Positions 18,842-27,293 of a stretch of 64,000 nt of DNA are shown in pieces. Source of the DNA: Verrucomicrobiaceae bacterium UBA1938. GTDB taxonomy: Bacteria; Verrucomicrobiota; Verrucomicrobiia; Verrucomicrobiales; Verrucomicrobiaceae. Where the stretch lies: contig DDFC01000032.1 in NCBI GenBank assembly GCA_002336895.1, positions 1 to 64,000 on the forward strand. The letters run 5' to 3'. The first letter of the stretch is position 1, and every line of letters starts with the position of its first letter. The notes under the pieces were generated by a model, which was given only the letters and a program-made list of their open reading frames with translations, was not told the origin of the DNA and did no database searches. The position numbers and the translations under genes were made by a program.

Positions 18842-19105
18842 GTGGAATGTGGAGGTTGGGATTTTGGGCTGGCCATGCGGGGGGCGCATGGACATTCAGA
18901 TGGGGTGTTCCAGATAATGTTGAACAATTCCGTCGGAAAGAAAGGGGCTCTTTCATTGGGAAGTCTGTCATGCACAAACCCACAGCGGCTGTCTTGTGGC
19001 GCATTTGGCAGCGAATTTTGAATTGGAGTGCACGGCATATCAGTCGGCTACAATATAGCCATGGGGGGCCGATACATGCCCGCCACCCAAGAAAATGAGC
19101 TTGTG

Positions 19106-19145
19106 CTGATAGGTCCTGATAGGTCCTGATAGGGCTGATAATGCG
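19106..19145. repeat. four tandem 10-base repeats (CTGATAGGTC type)
   Basis: The units are CTGATAGGTC (19106-19115), CTGATAGGTC (19116-19125), CTGATAGGGC (19126-19135) and CTGATAATGC (19136-19145). A 10-base period places each TGATA on the same face of the helix. They lie about 265 bases upstream of the HtrA start and about 280 upstream of the lipoprotein start. Confidence 0.75.
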
Positions 19146-19310
19146 ATGACTGGCTGCAGGAGAATGCCAGCCCAGAGGGAATATACCTACTTTTGCACCA
19201 CGCGCAGCAAGTCTGCCGACACCTCCCAGTCATGAATTCCATGAACTGCGAAAAGGCCAACGTTATCAATTATGACGTTTAATATGGCAATTCAACAATC
19301 CACCCATAAA

Positions 19311-19337
19311 ACGCAGGATTTTACCTGCGTGTTTTCT
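19311..19337 (+). terminator. terminator-like hairpin with no assigned gene
   Basis: ACGCAGG (19311-19317) pairs with CCTGCGT (19324-19330) around a 6-base loop and is followed by GTTTTCTT. No annotated plus-strand gene ends just upstream. Confidence 0.45.
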
Positions 19338-19426
19338 TGCCCTTTGAGTGGAGGCCTGCCAGCATCGACTGTTCAGATGGAGTCGCGCCTCCACATCAAC
19401 GTTTTCAACTTCATTTTCCCAGTCTC

Positions 19427-20134
19427 ATGAAAGCTCCATGTCGCACCACCTCCCGCATGACAGCCGTGCTGGCAGCCGCCACACTCCTGAGCCAGTGCTC
19501 CATGCCTCCGGAGCAAGCCTGGCGCTACATCCAGACCAACGGCCTGCTGAGTTACATGCAGGGGCCGCGCCAGCCCTCCCCGCCTTTCCGCGTGGGCTCC
19601 TCTGGCTACCAAAGCTATGCCCTGAGTCAGCAGCGCAGGTACACGCCGACTGTCGCCTGGAACTCCCCTCTGCCCAGCCGCAGCCGCTACGGCGCAGCCA
19701 GCACGCCCAACAGCTACCTGAGCCAGCCCTCCGCCAGCGAACGCTACGTGCCCCGCAGCCGCCCCAGCTCACCTGCGCCAGATACCCCGGCCAAGGTCAA
19801 AATCCCCGTGCAGGAGCCCTCCCCTGCCCCACAGGTGACCAGCAGCGGGAATCCGGCACCGCAGCAGCCAGCCTCCCCCAAAGCGAACGGCAGCACTCCT
19901 GAAGCCATCTCCACTGACAACGTGCCCTATGGCTCTCCTGTGCCCGGACGCATGAACATGGTGAACAGCCCCTACGCTGGCAAGACCCAGCTGGTGGATG
20001 TCTCCGGCATGAGCGCGGGGCAGACGGTGAAGTGCCCCTATACTGGCAAGCTCTTCAAAGTGCCCCCGCCCCAGCAGGCTGCGGCGCAGACGGAGTCCAG
20101 CCTGGAAGCCAAATCCGGGGAGAAAAAGCCCTGA
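19427..20134 (+). CDS. Pro/Ser-rich putative lipoprotein
   Basis: This 235-residue protein is not recognised. The ATG at 19427 starts a lipoprotein signal: basic residues, a hydrophobic stretch (MTAVLAAATLLSQC) and a lipobox-like LLSQC with the cysteine at about residue 23. The mature part is rich in Pro, Ser, Gln and Ala and low in hydrophobics (about residues 50-175), suggesting an extended cell-surface or periplasmic linker. The C-terminal ~60 residues are better structured, with two similar short blocks, SPYAGKTQLVDVSGMSAGQ and CPYTGKLFKVP, each containing PYxGK. The function cannot be inferred. The upstream in-frame extension is rejected because it would bury the signal. Confidence 0.7.
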   Translation: MKAPCRTTSRMTAVLAAATLLSQCSMPPEQAWRYIQTNGLLSYMQGPRQPSPPFRVGSSGYQSYALSQQRRYTPTVAWNSPLPSRSRYGAASTPNSYLSQPSASERYVPRSRPSSPAPDTPAKVKIPVQEPSPAPQVTSSGNPAPQQPASPKANGSTPEAISTDNVPYGSPVPGRMNMVNSPYAGKTQLVDVSGMSAGQTVKCPYTGKLFKVPPPQQAAAQTESSLEAKSGEKKP

Positions 20135-20276
20135 CAAGGCCGGTCTGGCCAAAATCAGCCCTAAAGCCGCCTCCGGGGAAAACCGGGGTGGGGGCCTGCA
20201 TTTGGTCTTGATTCGACCTTGAACAGTGGAACTCTTCCGGCCCTCAAAAACGTAAAACGACAACCGATCATCCATC

Positions 20277-20528
20277 ATGGGTCAACAACTGAACAAAGTA
20301 GTCAAACGCCGCCGCCGTAAGCTTTACATCGCCCGCAAGAAAGCTCTGGCCAAAGCTGGCGTCTCCCGCAAGGCACGTGCCGCCAAGTCCGAAGCCAAAG
20401 GCGCCAAGAAAGCCCCTGCCAAGAAGGCAGCCGTGAAGAAGGCCCCCACCAAGGCCAAGGCTGCTGAAACCGCCGCCGCCGTGGAAGTGACCGAAACCGC
20501 CGCCCCTGAAGCTGCTGCCCAGGAGTAA
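20277..20528 (+). CDS. small Lys/Ala-rich histone H1-like protein
   Basis: This 83-residue, very basic protein has a short conserved-looking head (MGQQLNKVVKRRRRKLYIAR). It continues with a Lys/Ala/Pro tail containing KAP, KKA and KAK repeats (about residues 35-63) and ends with an acidic Glu/Ala/Val tail. The Lys-Ala-Pro composition resembles the C-terminal tail of eukaryotic histone H1 and bacterial H1-like nucleoid proteins. A role in binding DNA or RNA is likely but not shown. The gene has its own strong terminator, so it is probably a single-gene transcript. Confidence 0.75.
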   Translation: MGQQLNKVVKRRRRKLYIARKKALAKAGVSRKARAAKSEAKGAKKAPAKKAAVKKAPTKAKAAETAAAVEVTETAAPEAAAQE

Positions 20529-20562
20529 TCGGGACAACGATCGACATCTCGAATTCAAAGAT

Positions 20563-20596
20563 CACCGTCATGGCCTGCCATGACGGTGTTTTTTTT
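20563..20596 (+). terminator. Rho-independent terminator after the H1-like gene
   Basis: A perfect 11-bp stem, CACCGTCATGG (20563-20573) with CCATGACGGTG (20578-20588), has a CCTG loop and is followed by eight T residues. It lies 34 bases after the stop and also faces the end of the convergent lipoprotein gene. Confidence 0.92.
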
Positions 20597-20614
20597 GCCC
20601 GTCGATGAAGATGC

Positions 20615-21211
20615 CTACTGGAACCAGCCAGTGCCGCCGTTGCCTGGGTAGGCAGGTGCGGTGCCGTTGGTGCTGGAATTAAAGGCATCGTAATAGCCGC
20701 GCTCAAAGCTGGAGCGATAGCGCGGGTCATAGCGGCCCACAAAGGCCGAGGGATCTGCCACACGTCCGCTGGTGCGGTCACGCAGACCGTAGTCGTAGCC
20801 TTGGTTGTAAACGGGGTCGCGCTGCTGCTGAGGCTGCTGTTGCTGCGCCCCTTGTGGAGGCGGCAGGGCTCCGGGTTGGTTGTTGTAGCCAGGATTGACG
20901 CCCAGCTGCCCCTGGCTGCTGCGGATTTGATTATAGCGCTGGTTGTAGCCATCGCGGTAGGCCATGGAGGTATTACGGTCAAAACGCGATGGGTAGCGAT
21001 TGTAGTCCGGGTTCAGCCCCTGCTGGGCATCTGCCTGACCATCCTGCTGCCCGCGCTCAAAGGCCATGGCGTTCATCTGAGAGCCCTGATCCCTCATGTC
21101 CTGGCGGTAGGGATTGGCATAGGGGTCCGCGCCATTCGGGCCATAGTAGGGGTCCACACATTGAGCGAGCAGCAGCGGAAGGGCCAGCGAGGCGAGGCGC
21201 GTGAGTTTCAT
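20615..21211 (-). CDS. Tyr/Gln/Asn-rich putative lipoprotein
   Basis: This 198-residue protein is unrecognised. The ATG at 21211 gives a lipoprotein signal (MKLTRLASLALPLLLAQC), with a lipobox-like LAQC and acylated Cys18. The mature part is low in complexity: many Tyr, Asn, Gln, Gly and Arg, a Pro/Gln tract (about residues 120-135) and several RDGYNQRYN- or ERGYYDAFN-like segments that look like degenerate repeats. This composition suits an extended surface protein. The function is unknown. A longer frame starting at 21253 is less likely because it precedes the signal peptide. Confidence 0.7.
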   Translation of the reverse strand: MKLTRLASLALPLLLAQCVDPYYGPNGADPYANPYRQDMRDQGSQMNAMAFERGQQDGQADAQQGLNPDYNRYPSRFDRNTSMAYRDGYNQRYNQIRSSQGQLGVNPGYNNQPGALPPPQGAQQQQPQQQRDPVYNQGYDYGLRDRTSGRVADPSAFVGRYDPRYRSSFERGYYDAFNSSTNGTAPAYPGNGGTGWFQ

Positions 21212-21283
21212 GGGAGAGCGTAAGAGACGCCCCGCCGTGTGGCAAGGCCGCAATCTCCGACGTCTCAGCCACGTTCTGTGTTC

Positions 21284-22138
21284 ATGAAATTTTCCACCCT
21301 GCTATGCTGCCTCCTGATAGCTGTGACCACCCGTGCCGATGAGGCGGTGCGCATTGAAAAAGACATCTCCTACCTGCCGGCAGAGCGAAAGGAAAAGGCG
21401 GATCTGTATCTGCCTGCAGAAGACGGACAGAAGCACCCTGGAGTCGTCATCATTCACGGTGGTGGCTGGGCCGGCGGCATCAAGGACGCCAAACGCGAGA
21501 TCAACATTGGCACCACGCTGGCCGCGCATGGCTACGTGTGCATGAGCATCGACTACCAGCTCCATGATTCCAAAAGCCCCACACCATGCTGGCCGCAGAA
21601 CCTGCATGACTGCAAGACCGCCGTACGCTGGCTGCGGGCCAATGCGGAGCGTCTGCATCTGGACACAGCGCACATCGGCGTGATCGGCGGCTCTGCGGGC
21701 GGCCACCTGGCCACGATGGTGGGTGTCACCGGACCTGAAGCCGGGCTGGACCCCAGCGGCCCGTATGGCGACCAGTCCTGCCGCGTGAGCTGCGTGGTGG
21801 ATATGTATGGTCCTGCCGACCTTGAGAACTACAAAACGATCGCCGCCCTGCGCAAAAGCCCCGCCGAAGCGCCGGAGCTGTACCGGCAGTTCTCCCCGCT
21901 GACCTACCTGGACAAGTCGGACCCGCCTTTCCTCATCCTGCATGGCACGGCCGACAAGACCGTGGATGTGGAGCAGTCCAGAATCCTCGACGCCGCGCTG
22001 GCAAAGCACGACATCGAGCACCGTCTGGAAATCATCGAAGGCGCACCGCACACCTTTCACCTGCAGCCCAGCCAGAAGGACCTGCGCCCGCTGGTGCTTG
22101 CCTTTTTTGACAAGCACCTCAAGCCTGCAGGAAAGTAG
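21284..22138 (+). CDS. secreted alpha/beta hydrolase (esterase, BD-FAE-like)
   Basis: This 284-residue secreted hydrolase has a signal peptide (MKFSTLLCCLLIAVTTRADE) and an alpha/beta-hydrolase fold. It shows the oxyanion HGGGW (about residues 59-63), the nucleophile elbow GGSAGG, the acid in HGTADKTV and the base in APHTFHL. This set is typical of the BD-FAE / carboxylesterase group that removes acetyl or feruloyl groups from polysaccharides, but the substrate is not proven. The ATG at 21284 opens the signal peptide. It converges on tex with a gap of only six bases. Confidence 0.88.
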   Translation: MKFSTLLCCLLIAVTTRADEAVRIEKDISYLPAERKEKADLYLPAEDGQKHPGVVIIHGGGWAGGIKDAKREINIGTTLAAHGYVCMSIDYQLHDSKSPTPCWPQNLHDCKTAVRWLRANAERLHLDTAHIGVIGGSAGGHLATMVGVTGPEAGLDPSGPYGDQSCRVSCVVDMYGPADLENYKTIAALRKSPAEAPELYRQFSPLTYLDKSDPPFLILHGTADKTVDVEQSRILDAALAKHDIEHRLEIIEGAPHTFHLQPSQKDLRPLVLAFFDKHLKPAGK

Positions 22139-22144
22139 GCGCGC

Positions 22145-24520
22145 CTACTTCTTCCCCTTTTGGGTGGCTGCGGTGAACCAGTCGCCGCCACCGCCACCAC
22201 CACCGAAGGGATTTCCCATGCCGCCGCCGGAGCTGCGACCGCCACCGCTGGAGAAGCTGCGCTGACCGCCCCCCTGGCCGCCGCCGCCGCCTGCGGGGCG
22301 CGGACCGGCGCTGCCCTGCTTCTTCTCAAAGTCGGGCTTGGATTTCATGCTGAGGGCGATGCGCTTGCGCTGGATGTCCACCTCCGTGACGGTCACGCTC
22401 ACTCGCTGCGCCACCTTCACCACCTCGGCGGGATCACGCACAAAGGTGTCGCTCAACTGGCTCACGTGAACAAGGCCGTCCTGATGAACGCCGATGTCCA
22501 CAAAGGCGCCAAAGGCCGTCACATTCGTGACGATGCCAGGGAGCTTCATGCCGACAGTGAGATCCTTCATATCGTTCACACCTTCGGCAAAGGTGAAGAC
22601 CTCAAACTGCTTGCGGGGGTCGCGGCCGGGCTTGGCCAGCTCGTTCATGATATCCTGCAGCGTCGGCAGGCCCACGTCTGCGCTTACGTATTTTTTGAGA
22701 TCGATTTTCTGGCGCAGTTCGGCACGCTGCATGAGGTCTGAAACGGTGCAGCCGATGTCGGCAGCCATTTTTTCCACGAGCGGGTAGCGCTCAGGATGCA
22801 CGGCGCTGGCATCGAGAGGATGCGAGGCATCGCGGATACGGAGGAAGCCCGCGGCCTGCTCGAAGGCCTTCTCTCCAAGCCGTGGCACCTTGAGCAGATC
22901 CTTGCGGCTCTGAAAGGGGCCGTTCTCATTGCGGAAGGCCACGATGTTGGCAGCGTGCGCGCTGTTCAAACCGGAGACGTAGCTGAGCAGCTGCTTGCTG
23001 GCGGTGTTCAGCTCGACGCCCACACCGTTCACCGCACTGATGACGACGTTGTCCAAACTCGTTTTGAGCTGGTTCTGATCCACATCGTGCTGGTACTGGC
23101 CCACACCGATGGATTTGGGGTCCAGCTTCACCAGCTCTGCCAGTGGGTCCATGAGACGACGGGCGATGGAGACGGAGCCACGCACGGTGACGTCGTGATT
23201 GGGAAACTCCTCACGCGCCACTTCGCTGGCGCTGTAGATGGAGGCACCGCTTTCGTTCACCATGATCACGGGAATGGAGGCAGGCACGCCAATCTTCTTC
23301 ACAAACATTTCCGTCTCTCGGCTGGCGGTGCCGTTGCCAATGGCGATGGCTTGGATCTTGTAACGATCCACGAGGTTGAGGACCAGATTCTTGGCATGCA
23401 GCAGGCCGCTGCCTTCGCCAAGGAGATAGATCACATCGTTATAGAGAAGCTGGCCCTGGGCATCCAGCACGACGATCTTGCAGCCAGTGCGGAAGCCGGG
23501 GTCGATGCCGAGCACGCGCTTCTGCCCCAGAGGAGCTGCCAGCAGGAGCTCGCGCAAATTGTCGGCAAACACGCGCACTGCCTCGGTGTCCGCCTTCTTC
23601 TTGGACTCCAGGCGGGCCTCGGTCTCCATGCTGGAGCTGAGCAGGCGCTTGTAGCTGTCTGCGCAGGCCAGCTTCATCTGGTCGGTGCAGGCATTGCCGC
23701 CTTTAACGAAGAGGTTCTCGACGATCTTGATGGCGGTGTCTTCCGCCGGCTGGATGCGCATGAGCAGGAAGCCCTCCTTTTCGCCACGGCGGATGGCCAG
23801 CATGCGGTGGGAGGGGATGGACTTGAGCGGCTCGGTCCAGTCAAAGTAGTCTCGGAACTTCTGCGCCTCCTCGTCCTTTTCCTTGCCGAACATGACCTTG
23901 GAAACAACCGAGGACTGCTCTGTGAAAAATTTGCGCAGGGCTGCACGAGCTTCTGCATGGTCGCTGATGCGCTCGGCGATGATGTCGCGCGCGCCGCTGA
24001 GAGCGTCTGCGGCATCCTTGACGCGCAGCTCCTCGTTTTCGTGATCGGGGTTCACATACTTGGCCACCTCGGTGTTGAGATCGACGCCGGAGGTCATGAG
24101 ATTGGCCTCGATGAAATCGGCCAGCGGCTCCAGGCCCTTTTCCTTGGCGATGGTGGCACGGGTGCGGCGCTTCGGACGGAACGGCGCGAAGATGTCTTCC
24201 AGCGCGTTCATCGTCTCGGCCTTCTCGATCTTGGCGCGCAGCACGTCCGTCATGAGCTTGCGCTCTTCGAGAGACTTCACGATGGCGGAGCGGCGATCAT
24301 CGAGAGCCACGAGCTGGCCCATGCGCTCCTGGATGTTCTGGATCTGCACTTCATCGAGAGAGCCGGTGGCCTCTTTACGATAGCGGGAAATGAAGGGGAC
24401 GGTGGCTCCATCAGCGAGCAGCTTGGCAGTGGCGCCCACCTGGATGGCTTTCAGGCCCAGCTCTTTCGAGACGCGCTCGACGTGGGCGATGTTGATGTTG
24501 AGTTCGTTGGAAGCAGACAT
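22145..24520 (-). CDS. tex: Tex transcription accessory / S1 RNA-binding protein
   Basis: This 791-residue protein matches the Tex family, which binds nucleic acid and affects transcription and stress survival. It shows the N-terminal Tex helical region (PFISRYRKEATGSLDEVQ), the RNase H-like YqgF fold (VLGIDPGFRTGCKIVVLD), helix-hairpin-helix motifs (NTASKQLLSYVSGLNSAHA) and an S1 domain (VGMKLPGIVTNVTAFGAFVDIG). Unusually, the C-terminal ~60 residues form a Gly/Arg/Ser-rich tail (RGG-like), suggesting extra RNA binding. The ATG at 24520 begins MSASNELNINIAHVE; the longer frame adds an unconserved leader. Confidence 0.94.
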   Translation of the reverse strand: MSASNELNINIAHVERVSKELGLKAIQVGATAKLLADGATVPFISRYRKEATGSLDEVQIQNIQERMGQLVALDDRRSAIVKSLEERKLMTDVLRAKIEKAETMNALEDIFAPFRPKRRTRATIAKEKGLEPLADFIEANLMTSGVDLNTEVAKYVNPDHENEELRVKDAADALSGARDIIAERISDHAEARAALRKFFTEQSSVVSKVMFGKEKDEEAQKFRDYFDWTEPLKSIPSHRMLAIRRGEKEGFLLMRIQPAEDTAIKIVENLFVKGGNACTDQMKLACADSYKRLLSSSMETEARLESKKKADTEAVRVFADNLRELLLAAPLGQKRVLGIDPGFRTGCKIVVLDAQGQLLYNDVIYLLGEGSGLLHAKNLVLNLVDRYKIQAIAIGNGTASRETEMFVKKIGVPASIPVIMVNESGASIYSASEVAREEFPNHDVTVRGSVSIARRLMDPLAELVKLDPKSIGVGQYQHDVDQNQLKTSLDNVVISAVNGVGVELNTASKQLLSYVSGLNSAHAANIVAFRNENGPFQSRKDLLKVPRLGEKAFEQAAGFLRIRDASHPLDASAVHPERYPLVEKMAADIGCTVSDLMQRAELRQKIDLKKYVSADVGLPTLQDIMNELAKPGRDPRKQFEVFTFAEGVNDMKDLTVGMKLPGIVTNVTAFGAFVDIGVHQDGLVHVSQLSDTFVRDPAEVVKVAQRVSVTVTEVDIQRKRIALSMKSKPDFEKKQGSAGPRPAGGGGGQGGGQRSFSSGGGRSSGGGMGNPFGGGGGGGDWFTAATQKGKK

Positions 24521-24662
24521 GGTTGGGAAATTTTGGATGGTTGAAGACCGCATGCACTCCGTTGCAACGCATACAGCCGTTTGGGTGGGTGGAATTAGCG
24601 AGACGTTTCCATGCGGCAACCAATCAGCGCGACTTGTGAAAAACTTTTGTCGGAGCGATGGC

Positions 24663-24691
24663 TTGACATGGCGTTGCGAAATTTTCTTTAT
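24663..24691 (+). promoter_or_regulatory. possible promoter of the PQQ-propeller/ceramidase pair
   Basis: TTGACA (24663-24668) matches the -35 consensus exactly. CTTTAT (24686-24691), 17 bases on, is a weak -10. This would place the start about 13 bases before the ATG at 24711. Confidence 0.3.
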
Positions 24692-24710
24692 CGCTTCGTA
24701 TTGAGGCTGC

Positions 24711-25934
24711 ATGATGAAATTTTTTGCAGCTTTTCTGATTTCAAGCGTTGCATTCTCAGCAGAAGACTGGCCTAGCTGGCGCGGCCCTTATGCAGACGGC
24801 AGCTGGAATCCCGAGGACATCCCCGCTGACTTTGACAGGAAAGAGCCTGAGAGACTCTGGAAAAAAGACATCGGTGCCGGATTCGGCGGAGTCACCACAA
24901 GCGGCAGCCGGGTGTATGTGATGGACCGGCTCAAAACACCCAGAGAGGTCGAACGCGTTCTGTGTTTTGATGCAGAAAGCGGCAACGCTCTCTGGCAGCA
25001 AAGCTGGGAGGTGAGCTATGGAAGCATGGAGTACGGCACAGGCCCGCGTGCCTCGGTTAATATTAGAGAGGGCAAGGCGTATACACTGGGCGCGGCTGGC
25101 GTGGCAGCTTGTTTCGATGCCGAGACTGGCCGGGTGATCTGGCAGGTGGACACGGTGAAAACTTTTGGAGCGAAGATTCCCAAATGGGGCTTCGCCGCGT
25201 CTCCGGTGATCGATGGCAGCCGCGTGCTGCTGCACGTGGGAGCGAATGCCGGATCTGTGATCGCCCTGGATAAAAGCTCGGGCAAGGAGATCTGGCGTGG
25301 CGGGCCTGATCCGGCAGGCTACTGCACACCAGAAATCATCACACATGCAGGCACGCGTCAGCTCATCGCATGGGGGCCAGAAAACGTGCAGAGCATTGAT
25401 CCCGACAACGGCAGAGTAAACTGGACCTTCCCCTACAAGATCACGTACGGTGTCAGCATCGCACAGCCGCTTTATCATGACGGCATCCTGCTTGTCTCTG
25501 GCTACTGGCATGGAGCAAAGGCGCTTCAGCTCGGGGAAAAGAGCCCCAGCCTGTTGTGGGAAAATCAGAATGAGATCTGTGGCCTCATGTCCGCTCCGTT
25601 GTTTAAAGACGGCGTCGTTTACATGCTCGACAAAACTCGTGGTCTGCAGGCCTTCGAACTCAAGACCGGCAAAATCTTGTGGAGCGATGACAACAAGCTG
25701 ACACCCAAGGGCAGCAATCCGCAGATGAGCCTGGTGTGGATGCAGGAGTCTGCCAACCTTGCCGCCCTGCTCAACGCCAGCGGTGAACTGGTCTATGCCA
25801 GGCTGACACCGGACAAAGGCGAAGAGCTGGCCCGCTGGCAGATCATCGGCAAAACATGGGCGCATCCGGCGTTTGCAGGAAACAGAATATTTGTGCGCAG
25901 CGATAAAGAATTGTCCGCCTGGCAGCTTTGGTAG
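24711..25934 (+). CDS. secreted PQQ-like beta-propeller protein
   Basis: This 407-residue secreted protein has a signal peptide (MMKFFAAFLISSVAFSAEDW) and repeated beta-propeller blades. Examples are VLCFDAESGNALWQQSW, AACFDAETGRVIWQ, VIALDKSSGKEIWR and GLQAFELKTGKILW, the WxxDxxTGxxxW pattern of the PQQ/BamB-like family. It starts with WPSWRGPYADG, common in this secreted group in Verrucomicrobia. No catalytic residues of a true PQQ dehydrogenase are evident, so an enzyme function is not claimed. The ceramidase-like gene begins five bases after the stop, implying one operon. Either of two adjacent ATG codons could start it. Confidence 0.85.
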   Translation: MMKFFAAFLISSVAFSAEDWPSWRGPYADGSWNPEDIPADFDRKEPERLWKKDIGAGFGGVTTSGSRVYVMDRLKTPREVERVLCFDAESGNALWQQSWEVSYGSMEYGTGPRASVNIREGKAYTLGAAGVAACFDAETGRVIWQVDTVKTFGAKIPKWGFAASPVIDGSRVLLHVGANAGSVIALDKSSGKEIWRGGPDPAGYCTPEIITHAGTRQLIAWGPENVQSIDPDNGRVNWTFPYKITYGVSIAQPLYHDGILLVSGYWHGAKALQLGEKSPSLLWENQNEICGLMSAPLFKDGVVYMLDKTRGLQAFELKTGKILWSDDNKLTPKGSNPQMSLVWMQESANLAALLNASGELVYARLTPDKGEELARWQIIGKTWAHPAFAGNRIFVRSDKELSAWQLW

Positions 25935-25939
25935 TTGGC

Positions 25940-27292
25940 ATGAAACTCTGGCTGCCCGTCCTTCTCGCCGTCTTCGTCATCGCCGCTGTGCCCGCACCTG
26001 AGGCCCCCGTTTGGAAGGCGGGCGCGGCTTCGGCCAAGATCACACCCGAGAAGCCCATGTGGATGGCAGGCTATGCAGGACGCACCAAGCCGTCTGAAGG
26101 CGTGGAACTGGACCTGTATGCCAAGGCCTTTGTGCTCACGGATCAAACGGGTGGACGGTTTGCCCTCATCACGATGGACCTGATCGGCGTGCCGAGAAAT
26201 CTGCGTCTGGCTGTGGCGGAGCGGGTGAAGAAGGAGCACGGCATCGAGCCCGCAAATATGGCCATCAATGCCTCCCATACGCACAGCGGACCGGAGCTGC
26301 GCACGAGCAAAATCTATGGCGCGGATGATCTGGCGCTGCGCGAGACGGAGGCCGCAGAATACACTGCCAAGCTGGAAGACACGCTGGTGCGTCTCGTCGG
26401 CGAGGCTCTGCAAAAATCCGTGCCTGCTCATCTGGACTACAGCACGGCGCGCTGCGGGGTCTCGATGAACCGACGCACACCCGATGGCAAAGGCGGCTGG
26501 AATAATTTCCCTAATCCGCTCGGCCCGGTGGACCAGGCTGTGCCCGTGCTGAAAGCCAGCACGGCGGAGGGCAAGGACATCGCAGTCATCTTTGGCTACT
26601 CCTGCCACTGCACCGTACTCGGGCACCAGAAATTCAGCGGCGACTATGCAGGCTACGCGCAGCAGGAGATCGAGAAAGCGCACCCGGACGCCGTGGCGAT
26701 GTTTGCCAATGGCTGCAGCGGCGACCAGAACCCCTACCCGCGCAAGACGATGGAGCTGGCGCAGACGCACGGCAAATCCTTGGCCACCTCTGTGCAGGCT
26801 GCGCTGGAGACGAACATGCAGCGCCTCAAAGGCCCCATCCGCGCCGCGTATCGTGAGATCCCGCTGGCCTATGACAAGCTGCCCACGCGCGAGCAGCTTC
26901 TCGAAGAACAGAAATCCACCAACAAATACCTGGCCGGGCATGGCACACGCATCCTGCAGCGCATGGAGAGCGGAGACCCGCTGCCCACGACCTACCCCTA
27001 CCCCGTTCAGGTGCTCCGCCTCGGGAATGACCTCACCTGGGTCACGCTCGGTGGTGAGGTGGTGGTGGACTACTCACTGCGGCTCAAGCAGGACCTCAAA
27101 GATCCCATCGTCTGGATCAGCGGCTACACCAACGACGTGATGGCCTACATCCCCAGCCTGCGCATCTGGCAGGAAGGCGGCTACGAAGGCGGCGGCGCCA
27201 TGATCTACGGCACCCACCCCACCCGCTGGAGCGACAAGACGGAGGAGAACATCGTCGGTACGGTGATGGAACTGCGGAAGGCGGTGGAGTGA
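25940..27292 (+). CDS. secreted neutral/alkaline ceramidase-like hydrolase
   Basis: This 450-residue protein resembles the N-terminal domain of neutral/alkaline non-lysosomal ceramidases. It has a signal peptide (MKLWLPVLLAVFVIAAVPAP) and the family start AGAASAKITPEKPMWMAGY-type stretch. ALITMDLIG, INASHTHSGPE (metal-binding His) and GCSGDQNPYPR follow. Neutral ceramidases hydrolyse the amide bond of ceramides; many bacterial relatives of this length are uncharacterised. The TTG at 25928 is rejected in favour of the ATG at 25940, which opens the signal peptide. It converges on a coiled-coil gene one base away. Confidence 0.85.
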   Translation: MKLWLPVLLAVFVIAAVPAPEAPVWKAGAASAKITPEKPMWMAGYAGRTKPSEGVELDLYAKAFVLTDQTGGRFALITMDLIGVPRNLRLAVAERVKKEHGIEPANMAINASHTHSGPELRTSKIYGADDLALRETEAAEYTAKLEDTLVRLVGEALQKSVPAHLDYSTARCGVSMNRRTPDGKGGWNNFPNPLGPVDQAVPVLKASTAEGKDIAVIFGYSCHCTVLGHQKFSGDYAGYAQQEIEKAHPDAVAMFANGCSGDQNPYPRKTMELAQTHGKSLATSVQAALETNMQRLKGPIRAAYREIPLAYDKLPTREQLLEEQKSTNKYLAGHGTRILQRMESGDPLPTTYPYPVQVLRLGNDLTWVTLGGEVVVDYSLRLKQDLKDPIVWISGYTNDVMAYIPSLRIWQEGGYEGGGAMIYGTHPTRWSDKTEENIVGTVMELRKAVE

Positions 27293-27293
27293 C

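Larger units (their letters stand above)
18842..19426. other. 585-base intergenic region with tandem repeats and an orphan terminator
   Basis: This separates the HtrA gene (minus) from a lipoprotein gene (plus). I see no convincing protein gene. It is more AT-rich than its surroundings from about 19240 to 19340. It contains four tandem 10-base units and a plus-strand terminator-like hairpin that no annotated gene uses, so a small RNA between them is possible but unproven. Confidence 0.5.

Noticed and set aside
16370..19021. Plus-strand frame of 883 residues opposite tatD and the HtrA protease
   Set aside because: Overlaps two recognised genes, runs through the HtrA terminator, and has His/Arg/Gly-rich composition.
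19106..19145. Possible CRISPR from tandem repeats
   Set aside because: Units are 10 bases with no spacers between them; there are no cas genes in the window.
22796..24544. Plus-strand frame of 582 residues opposite tex
   Set aside because: Antisense to tex; no recognisable domain.
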